Positions 38,061 through 47,491 of a stretch of DNA of 64,000 nt are shown in pieces. Source of the DNA: Candidatus Uabimicrobium amorphum (GTDB lineage Bacteria; Planctomycetota; Uabimicrobiia; Uabimicrobiales; Uabimicrobiaceae); the NCBI RefSeq assembly GCF_009002475.1, contig NZ_AP019860.1, forward strand, positions 8,801,547 to 8,865,546. Direction: 5' to 3'. The stretch's first letter is position 1, and each line of letters starts with the position of its first letter. Under the pieces are notes generated by a model. It did not search any database. It was not told the DNA's origin and saw only the letters and a program-made list of their open reading frames with translations. The translations under genes and the position numbers were made by a program.

Positions 38061-41000
38061 ATGCCTACAATAAATACAAAAAATATTATTGCCTTTTTAC
38101 TTTTTAGCTTTAGCTTGAGTTTTGTAAACGCTCAAAGAGAATTTCTTGTTCCCGCGAATGGAGATATCGAGCAAATACAAAAAATGATGGGAGAAGCAAA
38201 AGAAGCGACACAGGCAAAAAATTGGGAAAAAGCAGCGGAAAAATACCAAAAAATTATGGCTGCACACAACGAAGCCTCCTCGAATAAAAAAGATATCCTT
38301 GTAGAGTATGAAAAAAATCTTTATCGCAATGTACAGGATATTGTACGTGAAAACATACGACAGTTTTCACCACAGGCACTCGACTTATACCGCAATATGG
38401 TTTCGGCAAAGGCAGAAGCACTTGCAAAAACCAAAGATAAAAAATTTTTAATCGACAACTTCCTATTCACACGTATCGGTACGGAATCTCTTATTCGGGT
38501 ATGCGACGAATACATTATCGAAGAAAAATACCAAGAAGCCATTCGCTATATTTTTATGTATTTAAACTATATCGCGAAAGAAACATCGCAAAATCCTCCC
38601 ATACTTGCCCGTCTGGCTTTTTGCTATTATGCTACCGATAACGTTTTAGGCTTAAAAGATATTTTAGATACCATCAAAAAATATTCTCTAAACAATGAGA
38701 TTATGATAGGAGACAAGAAAACGAGTATAGGGAAGTACACAAGAGATCTATACAAAAAACTCAAGAAAAAAGGTTCACGAACTGTCAAAGACAACGATTG
38801 GCGACTAGTAGGGGGAAATGTTCAACGTAATTTCCAGCAACAAAACATGACTTTTCCCACATTAAAAATGCCCAAAAGTATTATGTTGAACATCGCACCA
38901 CGTGAAAAAGACTCCTCATACTATATCAATGAACAAAATAGACAAAAACATGGTCCGGTTCAGTACTACCCGATTATTGCCGACAACATGCTGTTTATCA
39001 ACAACAGCAAATCGGTTTTTGCCTACGAACTACCGTCACTAAAATTGAAATGGAAGTATGAAGGACTCATACCAAAGATAAGAAGTGACTGGCACGAACA
39101 ATCCATACACTCCATCTCCTATCACGACGGAGCCGTGTACGCAAATGTGGAAGGACATACCGATCAAAAAAAGCAGTATTGGCAAATATACCTAATACGC
39201 AAAATACTCGCGGAAAGAAGATTGGTAAAACTAGATGCCCGTACCGGACGCGTTATGTGGATTGTCAAAGAAGGGGATAAAAAAGACGAATTTGAAAGTA
39301 AGATTAGTTTTATGGGCCCACCTGTTGTATGGCAAAACAAACTTATTGTCGCCGCAACAGAAATAGAAGGTCTATTCAACAGCTATATTTTGGCCATAGA
39401 CCCCGAAACAGGAAAGACATTGTGGAGTAAGCTAGTCGGTTCTGCGCACCAAGAGCTAAACTTGTTTGGTAGACCCGTACGCGAAGCAGTTGGTGGAAGA
39501 ATTGCCATATCGAATGGAAAGATATACTACCTAACAAACTTAGGGGGTGTTGCCTGTCTCGATCCCGAAAACGGTCGTCTATCTTGGGTACATATCTACG
39601 ACCGTATACCAGTTCGTAAACCAACGAGAGCATTATTTCATACAATATACCGCGATATTGGTTGGTACTTATCTCCGATTGTGACATGGGGGAAATATAT
39701 TTACGTTGCACCACTGGATGCCAACTTCCTATATTGCCTAGATGCATGGAATGGTAAGCGCATATGGCGAATACCACGTAGTCACCAACATAGATACGTG
39801 CTGGGTATGTATGACGGCAACTTGATTGTCGGTGGGCAAAACAATGTAACACTTCTCGATGGGAAAACCGGAAAAACCAAAAAATACTTTTCGATCCTAC
39901 GCGACAAAGTAGTGGGCTTTGGTTCCATAGTTAGTAATAAACTATATTGTCCTGGTCTTTTTTACCTGTATACCGTTGATCTCAAAGCACAAACGGTACA
40001 AAAAACTTCATGGCCGCGTCTGAGTTCTCCTGGTCATCTTGTCGCAGCAAATGGTTTAGTTGCTACCGTCTCAGAAACGCGCATTTGTGCATATTTCGAC
40101 TTCAAAAAAATGATTGGCATGTACGAAAATAAGATACGTCAAAACCCTAAAGACACCATGCTTTATATTAAACTTGCCGATCTATACCAACAATATTCCG
40201 AGAACAAGCGCGACTACTTAATTAAAGCAGAAAAGTACTACCTACAAGCGCAAAAACTGGCCGAAAATGAGCAGGGTCGCGAAAAGTTATACTGGACAAG
40301 AGAAATAAACGAAAAGCTACTGGGCGTTTATCGCAAAATAGCCGAATATTTAGAAAAATACAAAGATGATAGGGTTTTTGAATACTACAAAAAAATTATT
40401 AAATTTACCGATGACAAATACATCACCATCCCTCTGTATTTGAAGTTATTTAATCACTACAAAAACAAAAATGAACAACAAAAAGCTTTCGAAACATTAC
40501 AAGAACTCAAAGAAAAATATGGAAGAGAGCGCTTTAATATTTCGTATAAGAAAACTCTTGTCGAACTTTATGTTACGGTAACCGCAGCAGAATACTATAC
40601 CCAACTTCGCAAGTATCCTAAAGCCGTAAGTGAGTATCAAAAGCTCATTTTACAATACCACACGGAAAAATACGAAGGAAGTTTTTGCAACGATTACGGC
40701 TACGCAAAAATTAAACAACTCATTGAGATGCTTGGTCGCAAAATCTACGCGGAATATGAGGTAAAAGCAAAAGAGTTATATGCCCAAGGACACAACGCAG
40801 CCTATTGGAGTATTTTTACAAAATACCCCAACAGTACCTTGGCACCGCAAGCATCTATCGAAATTGTCAAAAATTTACTCGACAAAAGTCTTTTTGACCG
40901 CGCAATCATACATCTCAACAACCATATAAAAAAATACCGTAAAAGTACCAAAGAGCTAGCCCAAGCCTACTACTGGTTGGTTTATTGTTACGAAAAGAAA

Positions 41001-42359
41001 GAGCAATTTGTTGCTGCTTTTTCGGTATTACACAACATGCGCAAAAAATTTGCCGGTATTACGATAGAAATTGACGAAAAATCGATCGCGATACAAGGTT
41101 TTGTTGATAAGCGTTTGAAAAACGAAATGTACAATGGTATCAATAAAAACCCCATGCCATCCGTGGATATCAACTTCAACAATTTTATAAAAAGAGAAAT
41201 TCGCCTCAAGGTAAACAATCGTTCTCATCGGTTTATCCAGGCAAAAGGCCCCAGAAAAAATAAGTTTAGAAATTTAATATTTATCTCCGTAGATACCCCA
41301 AAAGGTATGATGCTACAATGCTATGATGCAAAAACATATCGCATTGTTTGGCAATCCCAATTGGGATGGCCCATACGCGGGGTGGAATTTATCGAAGACA
41401 AAATGGTGGTGTGGAATGACAGCAGTGTTTACCTGGTAACTCCTGAAAATGGAAAAGTTGTTTGGCAGGTGAACACAACAAGACTCACCAATTTACATGT
41501 GGCAAACAATACGATTTATACGGTGAGCGGTGATCGGCTACGTTGCGTTATCAGTGCAAGGGATTTTCGTTCAGGAAACGTGCGTTGGGAACAAACAATA
41601 GAGTCTCCTGTCACCGTAGAATGGTTACCAGAAACCTTGGTGAGCAAAGACTACTTTTTCGCCAGCTTTGTTCGCCCAGCACAAATGTTTGTCATTGATG
41701 TAAAAACGGGTAAAAGAGTCAAAGTTTTTACCGACCGCCGTATACACGAAACTCTATATTTTTATCCTGTGCTACTCAACAACAACTTTTTAGCCGTAGT
41801 AAAACGTCGCAAGTCAATAGAATGTTATTCCTTGCCAACACTTAAAAGAATTTGGGAAGTAAAAGAAACAGACATTGAACTCGCGAGTATAAAAGGAAAC
41901 GACCAGTACATTTCTTGGGCAACACGCGACAGTCTTGTGCTTACCGATATCGTTTCCGGCGGACAAAAATGGAAACTAAACAAAAACAATCGCAACTATA
42001 TACAAAAAGCACTTTTTGACTTCAGCAACTTTTATTTTGTGTACGAAGATAAAATCACTGGTTATACGCTATCGTGTGTGGACACAGATAGCAATACGTT
42101 AATGTGGCAGTTACCTATCCGCCGCAGTAACGAAATACCGGAAATAGAAATCACGCAAAAATACGTACTATGTCTAACAAATCGTTGGTCTGTTGGTTAC
42201 GAATCCAACTTCACTGTTATCGATAAAAGTAACGGAAAATTGCTGAAAAAATTCGAGTTAAACAATGGTGATCGTGGTCGTGAGTCCGCCAGTCTACAAA
42301 TTGTAAATAATGAAATTTGGCTACTGAAAGATCGCAACATCTGGATAATAGGAAGATAG
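38061..42359 (+). CDS. Secreted PQQ-type double beta-propeller protein with TPR region
   Basis: About 1432 residues from the ATG at 38061, which has AGGA eight bases upstream and opens with a clear signal peptide (about 1-25, ending VNAQ). An N-terminal helical part with TPR-like pairs (about 30-230) is followed by a BamB/PQQ-type propeller (about 240-670; repeats such as LVKLDARTGRVMW and ILAIDPETGKTLW), a TPR region (about 680-980) and a second propeller (about 1050-1430). The PQQ-type repeat signature does not mean the cofactor is bound. Probably a periplasmic scaffold. The next gene starts four bases later. Confidence 0.85.
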   Translation: MPTINTKNIIAFLLFSFSLSFVNAQREFLVPANGDIEQIQKMMGEAKEATQAKNWEKAAEKYQKIMAAHNEASSNKKDILVEYEKNLYRNVQDIVRENIRQFSPQALDLYRNMVSAKAEALAKTKDKKFLIDNFLFTRIGTESLIRVCDEYIIEEKYQEAIRYIFMYLNYIAKETSQNPPILARLAFCYYATDNVLGLKDILDTIKKYSLNNEIMIGDKKTSIGKYTRDLYKKLKKKGSRTVKDNDWRLVGGNVQRNFQQQNMTFPTLKMPKSIMLNIAPREKDSSYYINEQNRQKHGPVQYYPIIADNMLFINNSKSVFAYELPSLKLKWKYEGLIPKIRSDWHEQSIHSISYHDGAVYANVEGHTDQKKQYWQIYLIRKILAERRLVKLDARTGRVMWIVKEGDKKDEFESKISFMGPPVVWQNKLIVAATEIEGLFNSYILAIDPETGKTLWSKLVGSAHQELNLFGRPVREAVGGRIAISNGKIYYLTNLGGVACLDPENGRLSWVHIYDRIPVRKPTRALFHTIYRDIGWYLSPIVTWGKYIYVAPLDANFLYCLDAWNGKRIWRIPRSHQHRYVLGMYDGNLIVGGQNNVTLLDGKTGKTKKYFSILRDKVVGFGSIVSNKLYCPGLFYLYTVDLKAQTVQKTSWPRLSSPGHLVAANGLVATVSETRICAYFDFKKMIGMYENKIRQNPKDTMLYIKLADLYQQYSENKRDYLIKAEKYYLQAQKLAENEQGREKLYWTREINEKLLGVYRKIAEYLEKYKDDRVFEYYKKIIKFTDDKYITIPLYLKLFNHYKNKNEQQKAFETLQELKEKYGRERFNISYKKTLVELYVTVTAAEYYTQLRKYPKAVSEYQKLILQYHTEKYEGSFCNDYGYAKIKQLIEMLGRKIYAEYEVKAKELYAQGHNAAYWSIFTKYPNSTLAPQASIEIVKNLLDKSLFDRAIIHLNNHIKKYRKSTKELAQAYYWLVYCYEKKEQFVAAFSVLHNMRKKFAGITIEIDEKSIAIQGFVDKRLKNEMYNGINKNPMPSVDINFNNFIKREIRLKVNNRSHRFIQAKGPRKNKFRNLIFISVDTPKGMMLQCYDAKTYRIVWQSQLGWPIRGVEFIEDKMVVWNDSSVYLVTPENGKVVWQVNTTRLTNLHVANNTIYTVSGDRLRCVISARDFRSGNVRWEQTIESPVTVEWLPETLVSKDYFFASFVRPAQMFVIDVKTGKRVKVFTDRRIHETLYFYPVLLNNNFLAVVKRRKSIECYSLPTLKRIWEVKETDIELASIKGNDQYISWATRDSLVLTDIVSGGQKWKLNKNNRNYIQKALFDFSNFYFVYEDKITGYTLSCVDTDSNTLMWQLPIRRSNEIPEIEITQKYVLCLTNRWSVGYESNFTVIDKSNGKLLKKFELNNGDRGRESASLQIVNNEIWLLKDRNIWIIGR

Positions 42360-42363
42360 CAGC

Positions 42364-43419
42364 ATGAAAAAAATATTTGGTCTCTCATTATTTTTTATAG
42401 CCATTCAGCTTTGTTATGTAGAAACATTCACGAGTAACTTACTTACTCCTGGAACTGTAAATGCTGTAGAGCGAGGCTTAAACTATTTGGCAAAAAAACA
42501 AGACCCCAAAACAGGGGCATGGTTAAACGATGTGGGCTACAAGTTAAATACCAGTTATCGCGTCGATAACGAAGAGTCTCCTCACGTAGGTGTAACCTCT
42601 TTGGCCTGCTTGGCATTTATGTCTGCGGGGAACTTACCAGGTAGAGGACGTTATGGAGAAAATGTACGCAAAGGTTTAGACTTTGTACTCTCATGTGTTC
42701 ACCCACATACTGGTTATATTAGCAAATACGGCACGCGTATGTACAGTCATGCATTTGCCACGTTGTTTCTAGCACAAGTATACGGTACAACACAAGATCC
42801 TATCGTTCGCGAAAAATTACAGAGTTCTATTGATTTAATCACCAAATGCCAAAACGCGCAAGGTGGATGGCGCTATATGCCCATCGCCATGGACGCCGAT
42901 ATGTCAGTTACGGTGTGTCAGGTACAGGCACTAAGATCTGCACGCAATGTAGGTTTAAAAGTTTCCAAAAATACCATTGACCGTGCATTGGCCTACATTC
43001 GCCGTAGCGCAGATACATATTCAGGGGGGTTTAAATACCAAGACCTTCCTATTCGCCAATCACGTGTTACTTTTGCGGTAACAGCTGCGGGAATTACTTC
43101 AATGTATGGTGCAGGAGTTTATGAAGATTATCTTCTGCGAAAAGGCCTTAACTATTTAATGAATCCTCCGGCACACGAACCACATCCTCCATCGCATCAC
43201 TATTTTTATTTTTACGGTCACTATTACGCTGCACAAGCTATGTTTATTGCAGGAGAACCGTATTGGAGTAGGTGGTATCGCCAAGTAAGAAATGAATTAG
43301 TACGCGTACAACAAGGAAGTGGTGCTTGGGAAGACAATACAGGTTACAACTGCCCAACAGCCTTGGCGGTTATTATTTTACAACTTCCCAATCGCTATTT
43401 ACCCATTTTTCAAAAGTAA
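42364..43419 (+). CDS. Secreted terpene-cyclase/prenyltransferase-like repeat protein
   Basis: 351 residues with a signal peptide (about 1-20). The body is an alpha/alpha-toroid with repeats such as QNAQGGWRYMP and QQGSGAWEDN, as in the squalene-hopene cyclase and prenyltransferase clan. The cyclase DXDD motif is present only loosely (DADMS near 180) and the protein is about half the length of a hopene cyclase, so it is unlikely to make hopene. Such exported single-domain proteins are common in planctomycetes and have no known role. It begins four bases after the PQQ/TPR gene, so they are co-expressed. Confidence 0.82.
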   Translation: MKKIFGLSLFFIAIQLCYVETFTSNLLTPGTVNAVERGLNYLAKKQDPKTGAWLNDVGYKLNTSYRVDNEESPHVGVTSLACLAFMSAGNLPGRGRYGENVRKGLDFVLSCVHPHTGYISKYGTRMYSHAFATLFLAQVYGTTQDPIVREKLQSSIDLITKCQNAQGGWRYMPIAMDADMSVTVCQVQALRSARNVGLKVSKNTIDRALAYIRRSADTYSGGFKYQDLPIRQSRVTFAVTAAGITSMYGAGVYEDYLLRKGLNYLMNPPAHEPHPPSHHYFYFYGHYYAAQAMFIAGEPYWSRWYRQVRNELVRVQQGSGAWEDNTGYNCPTALAVIILQLPNRYLPIFQK

Positions 43420-43449
43420 ATTTTTCTTTCCAGAAAGGTTGTGTTGTTC

Positions 43450-44688
43450 ATGGTAAATGTTGTTCCGTTTAAAGGGGTGCGCCCTAAAGCCGATTTAGTG
43501 GCAAAAGTTTCGAGTGTCCCCTACGACGTTATATCCTCAGAGGAAGCAAGAGACATCGTTGCACAAAACCCTCATAGTTTTTTAAAAGTTATCAAACCAG
43601 AAGTAGACCTTGACCCTCAAGTCGATATTTACGACGACAGTGTTTACGAAACCGGCAAAAAAAACCTACGCAATTTAGTGTCGGAAGGAAACATGATAAA
43701 AGATGATAGCGCGTGCTTCTACGTATACCGACAACAAATGGGAGAACACATACAAACCGGATTAGTGGCTGGTGCCTCCGTACAAGACTATGTCGACGAT
43801 AAAATCAAAAAGCATGAGTTTACACGTGAAGAAAAAGAAATAGATCGTACGCGTCACATCGACTCGCTCAACTGTAACACCGGACCTGTATTTTTAACAT
43901 ATCATCACAACGAAGCCATTGACACACTCATTGGCGAAGTATGTAAAGAATCTCCGGTATACGATTTTACCGCAGACGATGGTATAAAACACACGTTTTG
44001 GATTGTGGACGATGCCGCAAAAATAAACAAACTCACAACTCTCTTTTCGCAAATAGACAAACTCTACGTTGCCGACGGACACCATCGTTCCGCCGCCGCA
44101 ACACGTGTTCGCGAAAAGCGCCAGCAAGCAAATCCATTGCATTTTGGTGGCGAACCTTATAACTTTTTCTTAACCGTCATTTTTCCTGACAACCAAATGC
44201 AAATTTTGTCATACAATCGCGTGGTAAAAGATCTAAATGGCTTGTCCGGCGAAGAACTACTTGAAAAACTAGGCGAAATTTTCACGATATCGCCCACAGA
44301 CAATCCCGTTCCACAACAAAAACACCAATTTTGCATGTATGTGCAGCAGAAATGGTATTTGCTAGAATGCAAAGATTCTATTGTCGAAGAGAATGATCCC
44401 GTAAAATCGCTCGACGTATATATTCTCCAAGAATATGTCTTGAGTCCCATGCTAGGAATCGGTAACCCGCGCAAGGATAAACGAATAGACTTTGTCGGAG
44501 GAATTCGCGGAGCAAAAGCATTGGAAGAAAGAGTCAGTAAAAACAACGACGGAGTTGCTTTTACTCTCTATCCTGTCGATATATTGTCACTGATTAACAT
44601 TGCCGACGCTGGAGAAGTAATGCCTCCAAAGTCAACGTGGTTTGAGCCCAAACTACGCTCGGGTATTATTCTCCATCCGTTGTCTTAA
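43450..44688 (+). CDS. DUF1015 family protein
   Basis: About 412 residues. The start VVPFKGVRPKADLV...SSVPYDVIS and the central LYVADGHHRSAAATRV are signature segments of DUF1015, a widespread cytoplasmic family of unsettled function. ATG at 43450 and GTG at 43441 are both possible; AAAGG lies closer to a normal distance for the ATG. The gap to the upstream terpene-cyclase-like gene is 30 bases. In other bacteria DUF1015 genes lie near serA/serC, but no serine genes are present here. Confidence 0.85.
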   Translation: MVNVVPFKGVRPKADLVAKVSSVPYDVISSEEARDIVAQNPHSFLKVIKPEVDLDPQVDIYDDSVYETGKKNLRNLVSEGNMIKDDSACFYVYRQQMGEHIQTGLVAGASVQDYVDDKIKKHEFTREEKEIDRTRHIDSLNCNTGPVFLTYHHNEAIDTLIGEVCKESPVYDFTADDGIKHTFWIVDDAAKINKLTTLFSQIDKLYVADGHHRSAAATRVREKRQQANPLHFGGEPYNFFLTVIFPDNQMQILSYNRVVKDLNGLSGEELLEKLGEIFTISPTDNPVPQQKHQFCMYVQQKWYLLECKDSIVEENDPVKSLDVYILQEYVLSPMLGIGNPRKDKRIDFVGGIRGAKALEERVSKNNDGVAFTLYPVDILSLINIADAGEVMPPKSTWFEPKLRSGIILHPLS

Positions 44689-44697
44689 AAATACAAG

Positions 44698-44746
44698 AAA
44701 CCACGGTGTAAAAGCCGTGGTTTTATCTAATTCTCTTTAGATAAAA
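44698..44746 (+). terminator. Two consecutive hairpins after the DUF1015 gene
   Basis: AAACCACGG pairs with CCGTGGTTT (44698-44706 and 44715-44723), followed by TTTAT. A second AT-rich stem (44721-44730 with 44737-44746) comes directly after. The first is a plausible intrinsic terminator for the upstream genes. Confidence 0.6.
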
Positions 44747-44778
44747 AAACTCTTTCTCTGTACAGAAAGTAAAATAAT

Positions 44779-45300
44779 ATGTCTGAAGTTTCCGTACCGC
44801 AAAATTGCTATGAAATGGCTTACTATCTTCTTCCAGGCTATGTCTACAACGAAAAAGAGAAAGTCATTGCTGAGCTTTCGATGGGAAGAATAGGAGCGAT
44901 GTTCTTCTATACGATCGTTTGTCTTCAAAAAGAGGAAGAACCCACACCAGAAGCGATGAACGCCTTGAAGGTAAATTCCGGAGAGTTTGACAATTACAAC
45001 TATCACATCATTACCTATCCAACACCACCTCCCGTAGACACAGATATTTCCATAGAAGACATGATTGCTGGTCGCCAACGTCAAGTTCTGGCACCTTATT
45101 TTTCCGCCATTATCGAAGAAAAATCCTCTCAGAAAATGCGTTACTTTATTCTTGGCCAGTCACCCGATGGATTGACAACACTACGCACAGTGACCATTGA
45201 TGAAGAAGGTATGACCAACGCCAACTTAGGACGTGGCTGTACCGTAGATGTAAACGCATTCATCACCATGCTACAAGAATTTCTCCATAGAGAAAATTAA
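44779..45300 (+). CDS. Hypothetical protein, unknown function
   Basis: 173 residues with no signal peptide or membrane span. It opens MSEVSVPQNCYEMAYYLLPGYVY and has a Pro-rich middle (YPTPPPVDTD), and then an alpha/beta-like end that reads TTLRTVTIDEEGMTNANLGRG. The Shine-Dalgarno region is poor (GAAAGTAAAATAAT). It lies after a terminator and 52 bases before the CurA-like gene. The residue pattern and codon use look like its neighbours, so I take it as real, but I cannot assign a family. Confidence 0.7.
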   Translation: MSEVSVPQNCYEMAYYLLPGYVYNEKEKVIAELSMGRIGAMFFYTIVCLQKEEEPTPEAMNALKVNSGEFDNYNYHIITYPTPPPVDTDISIEDMIAGRQRQVLAPYFSAIIEEKSSQKMRYFILGQSPDGLTTLRTVTIDEEGMTNANLGRGCTVDVNAFITMLQEFLHREN

Positions 45301-45352
45301 TCGTATTACCGCTGTACACCAAATAAACAACTCATTAATACAAGGAGACAAA

Positions 45353-46369
45353 ATGTCCAACGTAAACCGCGTATGGCGTTTGCGCAAGCGCCCTGTTGGT
45401 GAATTAACCAATGATGTCTTAAGTTTCGAAGAAGAACCAATTCCGACAATAAACGACGGACAATTATTAGTGCGCCTCAACTACCTATCTCTGGACCCCA
45501 CAAACCGCATTTGGATGAGTGATATGGACCAGTACATGCCACCGGTAGAACTCAATGCACCGATGCGTGGATTGATATGTGGAACGGTCACAGAGTCCAA
45601 ACACGAAGGCTTTGCGGCAGGAGACATCGTCAGTGGGCTAGGCGTCTGGGCAGACTACCAAATTGGTGATCCGGCGATGCTCAATAAGTTAGGAGACACC
45701 GGTCCACTTCCCGTTGTTGATGCTTTCGGTACTTTTGCTCTTGTTGGGCCAACCGCTTACTTTGGCCTTCTAGACATCGGAAAACCACAAGAAGGCGAAA
45801 CAGTCGTTGTTTCAGGAGCCGCGGGTGCTGTGGGTTCTATCGTAGGACAAATAGCCAAAATCAAAGGTTGTCGCGCTGTTGGTATCGCCGGAAGCGAAGA
45901 AAAATGTACATGGATTACCAAAGACCTAGGGTTTGACGCTGCGATCAATTACAAAACAGAAGATGTCGCAGAAGCCTTGAAGAAAAACTGCCCAAACGGT
46001 ATCGATGTCTACTTTGACAACGTAGGCGGAAATATCTTAGACGCTTGTTTAAAACAAATGAACCTACGTGGACGCATACCAACATGTGGACTGATCTCTG
46101 GATACAATGAAACGGAACCAGTACCAGGGCCATACAACTACGCAATGATGCTGATGCAACGCCTACGTATCGAGGGCTTTATTGTCACCGATTTTGCTCC
46201 GCGTTTCCCCGAAGCTGCCGCTGAGTTGGGCAAGTGGATGGCAGAAGGAAAAATAAAGGTACGCCAAGACGTTTACGATGGTTTGGAAAATGCCTTGGAA
46301 CACTTGAAAAAGCTTTTCACCGGAGAAAACAAAGGTAAGCTCATTATACGCGTCGAAGATACAAAATAA
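45353..46369 (+). CDS. curA: NADP-dependent medium-chain oxidoreductase, CurA/PTGR-like
   Basis: 338 residues. It begins NVNRVWRLRKRPVGELTNDV and keeps LDPTNRIWM and the Rossmann segment VVVSGAAGAVGSIVGQIAKIKG near 150-170, the form of the zinc-independent CurA/leukotriene B4 dehydrogenase branch. No structural or catalytic zinc cysteines are seen. It should reduce alpha,beta-unsaturated carbonyl compounds using NADPH, such as toxic enals. AAGGAGA lies upstream of the ATG. Confidence 0.9.
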   Translation: MSNVNRVWRLRKRPVGELTNDVLSFEEEPIPTINDGQLLVRLNYLSLDPTNRIWMSDMDQYMPPVELNAPMRGLICGTVTESKHEGFAAGDIVSGLGVWADYQIGDPAMLNKLGDTGPLPVVDAFGTFALVGPTAYFGLLDIGKPQEGETVVVSGAAGAVGSIVGQIAKIKGCRAVGIAGSEEKCTWITKDLGFDAAINYKTEDVAEALKKNCPNGIDVYFDNVGGNILDACLKQMNLRGRIPTCGLISGYNETEPVPGPYNYAMMLMQRLRIEGFIVTDFAPRFPEAAAELGKWMAEGKIKVRQDVYDGLENALEHLKKLFTGENKGKLIIRVEDTK

Positions 46370-46382
46370 ACATTGGTAAACC

Positions 46383-46411
46383 AGGGCGATCATCTAACGA
46401 TGATACGCCCT
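46383..46411 (+). terminator. Hairpin after the CurA-like gene
   Basis: AGGGCGATCATC pairs with GATGATACGCCCT around TAAC with a single bulged base, 13 bases after the stop. It has no T run. Confidence 0.5.
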
Positions 46412-46470
46412 CAAACCGCTAGCTCTTGCATTTACCTCTTTACATTTACTTTGTGTTGCGAGTCACCATC

Positions 46471-46650
46471 ATGAACCAATTCAACGACGAAACTGAAAAT
46501 AACAGCTCAACACCGGCGTTAAACGGAAAGATGTTTGGTAGGTATCGAATCGAAAAGGAACTTGGTAGAGGTGGCATGGGTATTGTCTATAAAGCTCATG
46601 ACACAAAACACAATGTGGATGGTATCATTTGCAAAGAGCCAACCAACTAA
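46471..46650 (+). pseudogene. Ser/Thr kinase N-terminal fragment
   Basis: 59 residues from the ATG at 46471. FGRYRIEKELGRGGMGIVYKAHD is an intact kinase glycine-rich loop, but then the frame runs into unrelated sequence and stops before the conserved ATP-binding lysine. Nothing resembling the rest of a kinase was found downstream before the convergent neuA-like gene at 46757. It is most likely a truncated copy. A hairpin (46717-46750) follows. Confidence 0.72.
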
Positions 46651-46716
46651 AAAGTGGTAAGTAGTAGAGGTGATTATATGGAATGGGAATATTTTTAATC
46701 GGTGTGAGATAAGGAG

Positions 46717-46750
46717 TTGTAGTGCTCGGTGCAGTAACCAAGCACTACAA
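46717..46750. terminator. Hairpin between kinase remnant and neuA-like gene
   Basis: TTGTAGTGCT (46717-46726) pairs with AGCACTACAA (46741-46750); an inner GGT/ACC pair extends it. It lies between convergent genes and could serve both. Confidence 0.55.
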
Positions 46751-46756
46751 AGTTAA

Positions 46757-47479
46757 CTAAGATTCTTGCTGCTTCTTTTTCGATAAAATCAAACTTTGCG
46801 CTAGATACATGTCTATTTCATTGTCTATATCTACAGACTTTTCATTTGGCATGACGTACGCAAAAATGTTCTTTTCGAGAAAGAAGGTTTTATCTAGCAA
46901 AAACTTCTCCGTTTTCGCTAGATAAATGGCTCCATTCAATCGATAGTAAGTAGGTAGTTCTTGGCTTCTTTTGTGACTAACTTCTTTGCTAATAAAATTT
47001 TCCATACTGTTGTCTTCGGGTAAGGTGTTGCTCCACAGTGGAGAATGCTCCATTTCGCAAACAGAAATAACGGCCTCTGCGTTTTTCTCAAAACAAAACT
47101 CAATGGCATTGTCAATGTCCATATGGTCTCGAAGAGGCGAAGTAGGTTGTAAGAGCATAATATATTCATATGTGGAGGAAGATGCCTTTTGTAAAAACTC
47201 TAAGGCATGAGTAATAACATCCATGCTACTCGCAGCGTCGGTTGCAAGGTGTGCAGGGCGGACAAAAGGAACCTCTATATCGTATGATTTGGCCACCTCA
47301 ATCGCTTTTTCGCTATCTGTGGAAACAACCACATTGTCTATGTATCTGGACTTTGTTGCTGCTTCTATGGTCCAGCCAATCAAGGGTTTACCTGCCAAGT
47401 CTTTGATATTTTTATTGGGAACTCTTTTACTCCCTGCTCTGGCGGGAATAATAGCCAAAATGTTTTTGTTGTTATACAT
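46757..47479 (-). CDS. neuA: CMP-sugar synthetase (NeuA/PseF-like cytidylyltransferase)
   Basis: 240 residues. The nucleotide-binding start IIPARAGSKRVPNKNI, then LAGKPLIGWTIEAA, DNVVVSTDSEKA and QPTSPLRDHMDI are the conserved blocks of acylneuraminate cytidylyltransferases. It activates a nonulosonic acid (sialic, legionaminic or pseudaminic type) as a CMP-sugar; which one cannot be told. No synthase (NeuB) gene is in the window. It lies 12 bases after the radical SAM gene and is the last of four genes in the operon. Confidence 0.9.
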   Translation of the reverse strand: MYNNKNILAIIPARAGSKRVPNKNIKDLAGKPLIGWTIEAATKSRYIDNVVVSTDSEKAIEVAKSYDIEVPFVRPAHLATDAASSMDVITHALEFLQKASSSTYEYIMLLQPTSPLRDHMDIDNAIEFCFEKNAEAVISVCEMEHSPLWSNTLPEDNSMENFISKEVSHKRSQELPTYYRLNGAIYLAKTEKFLLDKTFFLEKNIFAYVMPNEKSVDIDNEIDMYLAQSLILSKKKQQES

Positions 47480-47491
47480 ATTTTTACTTTA

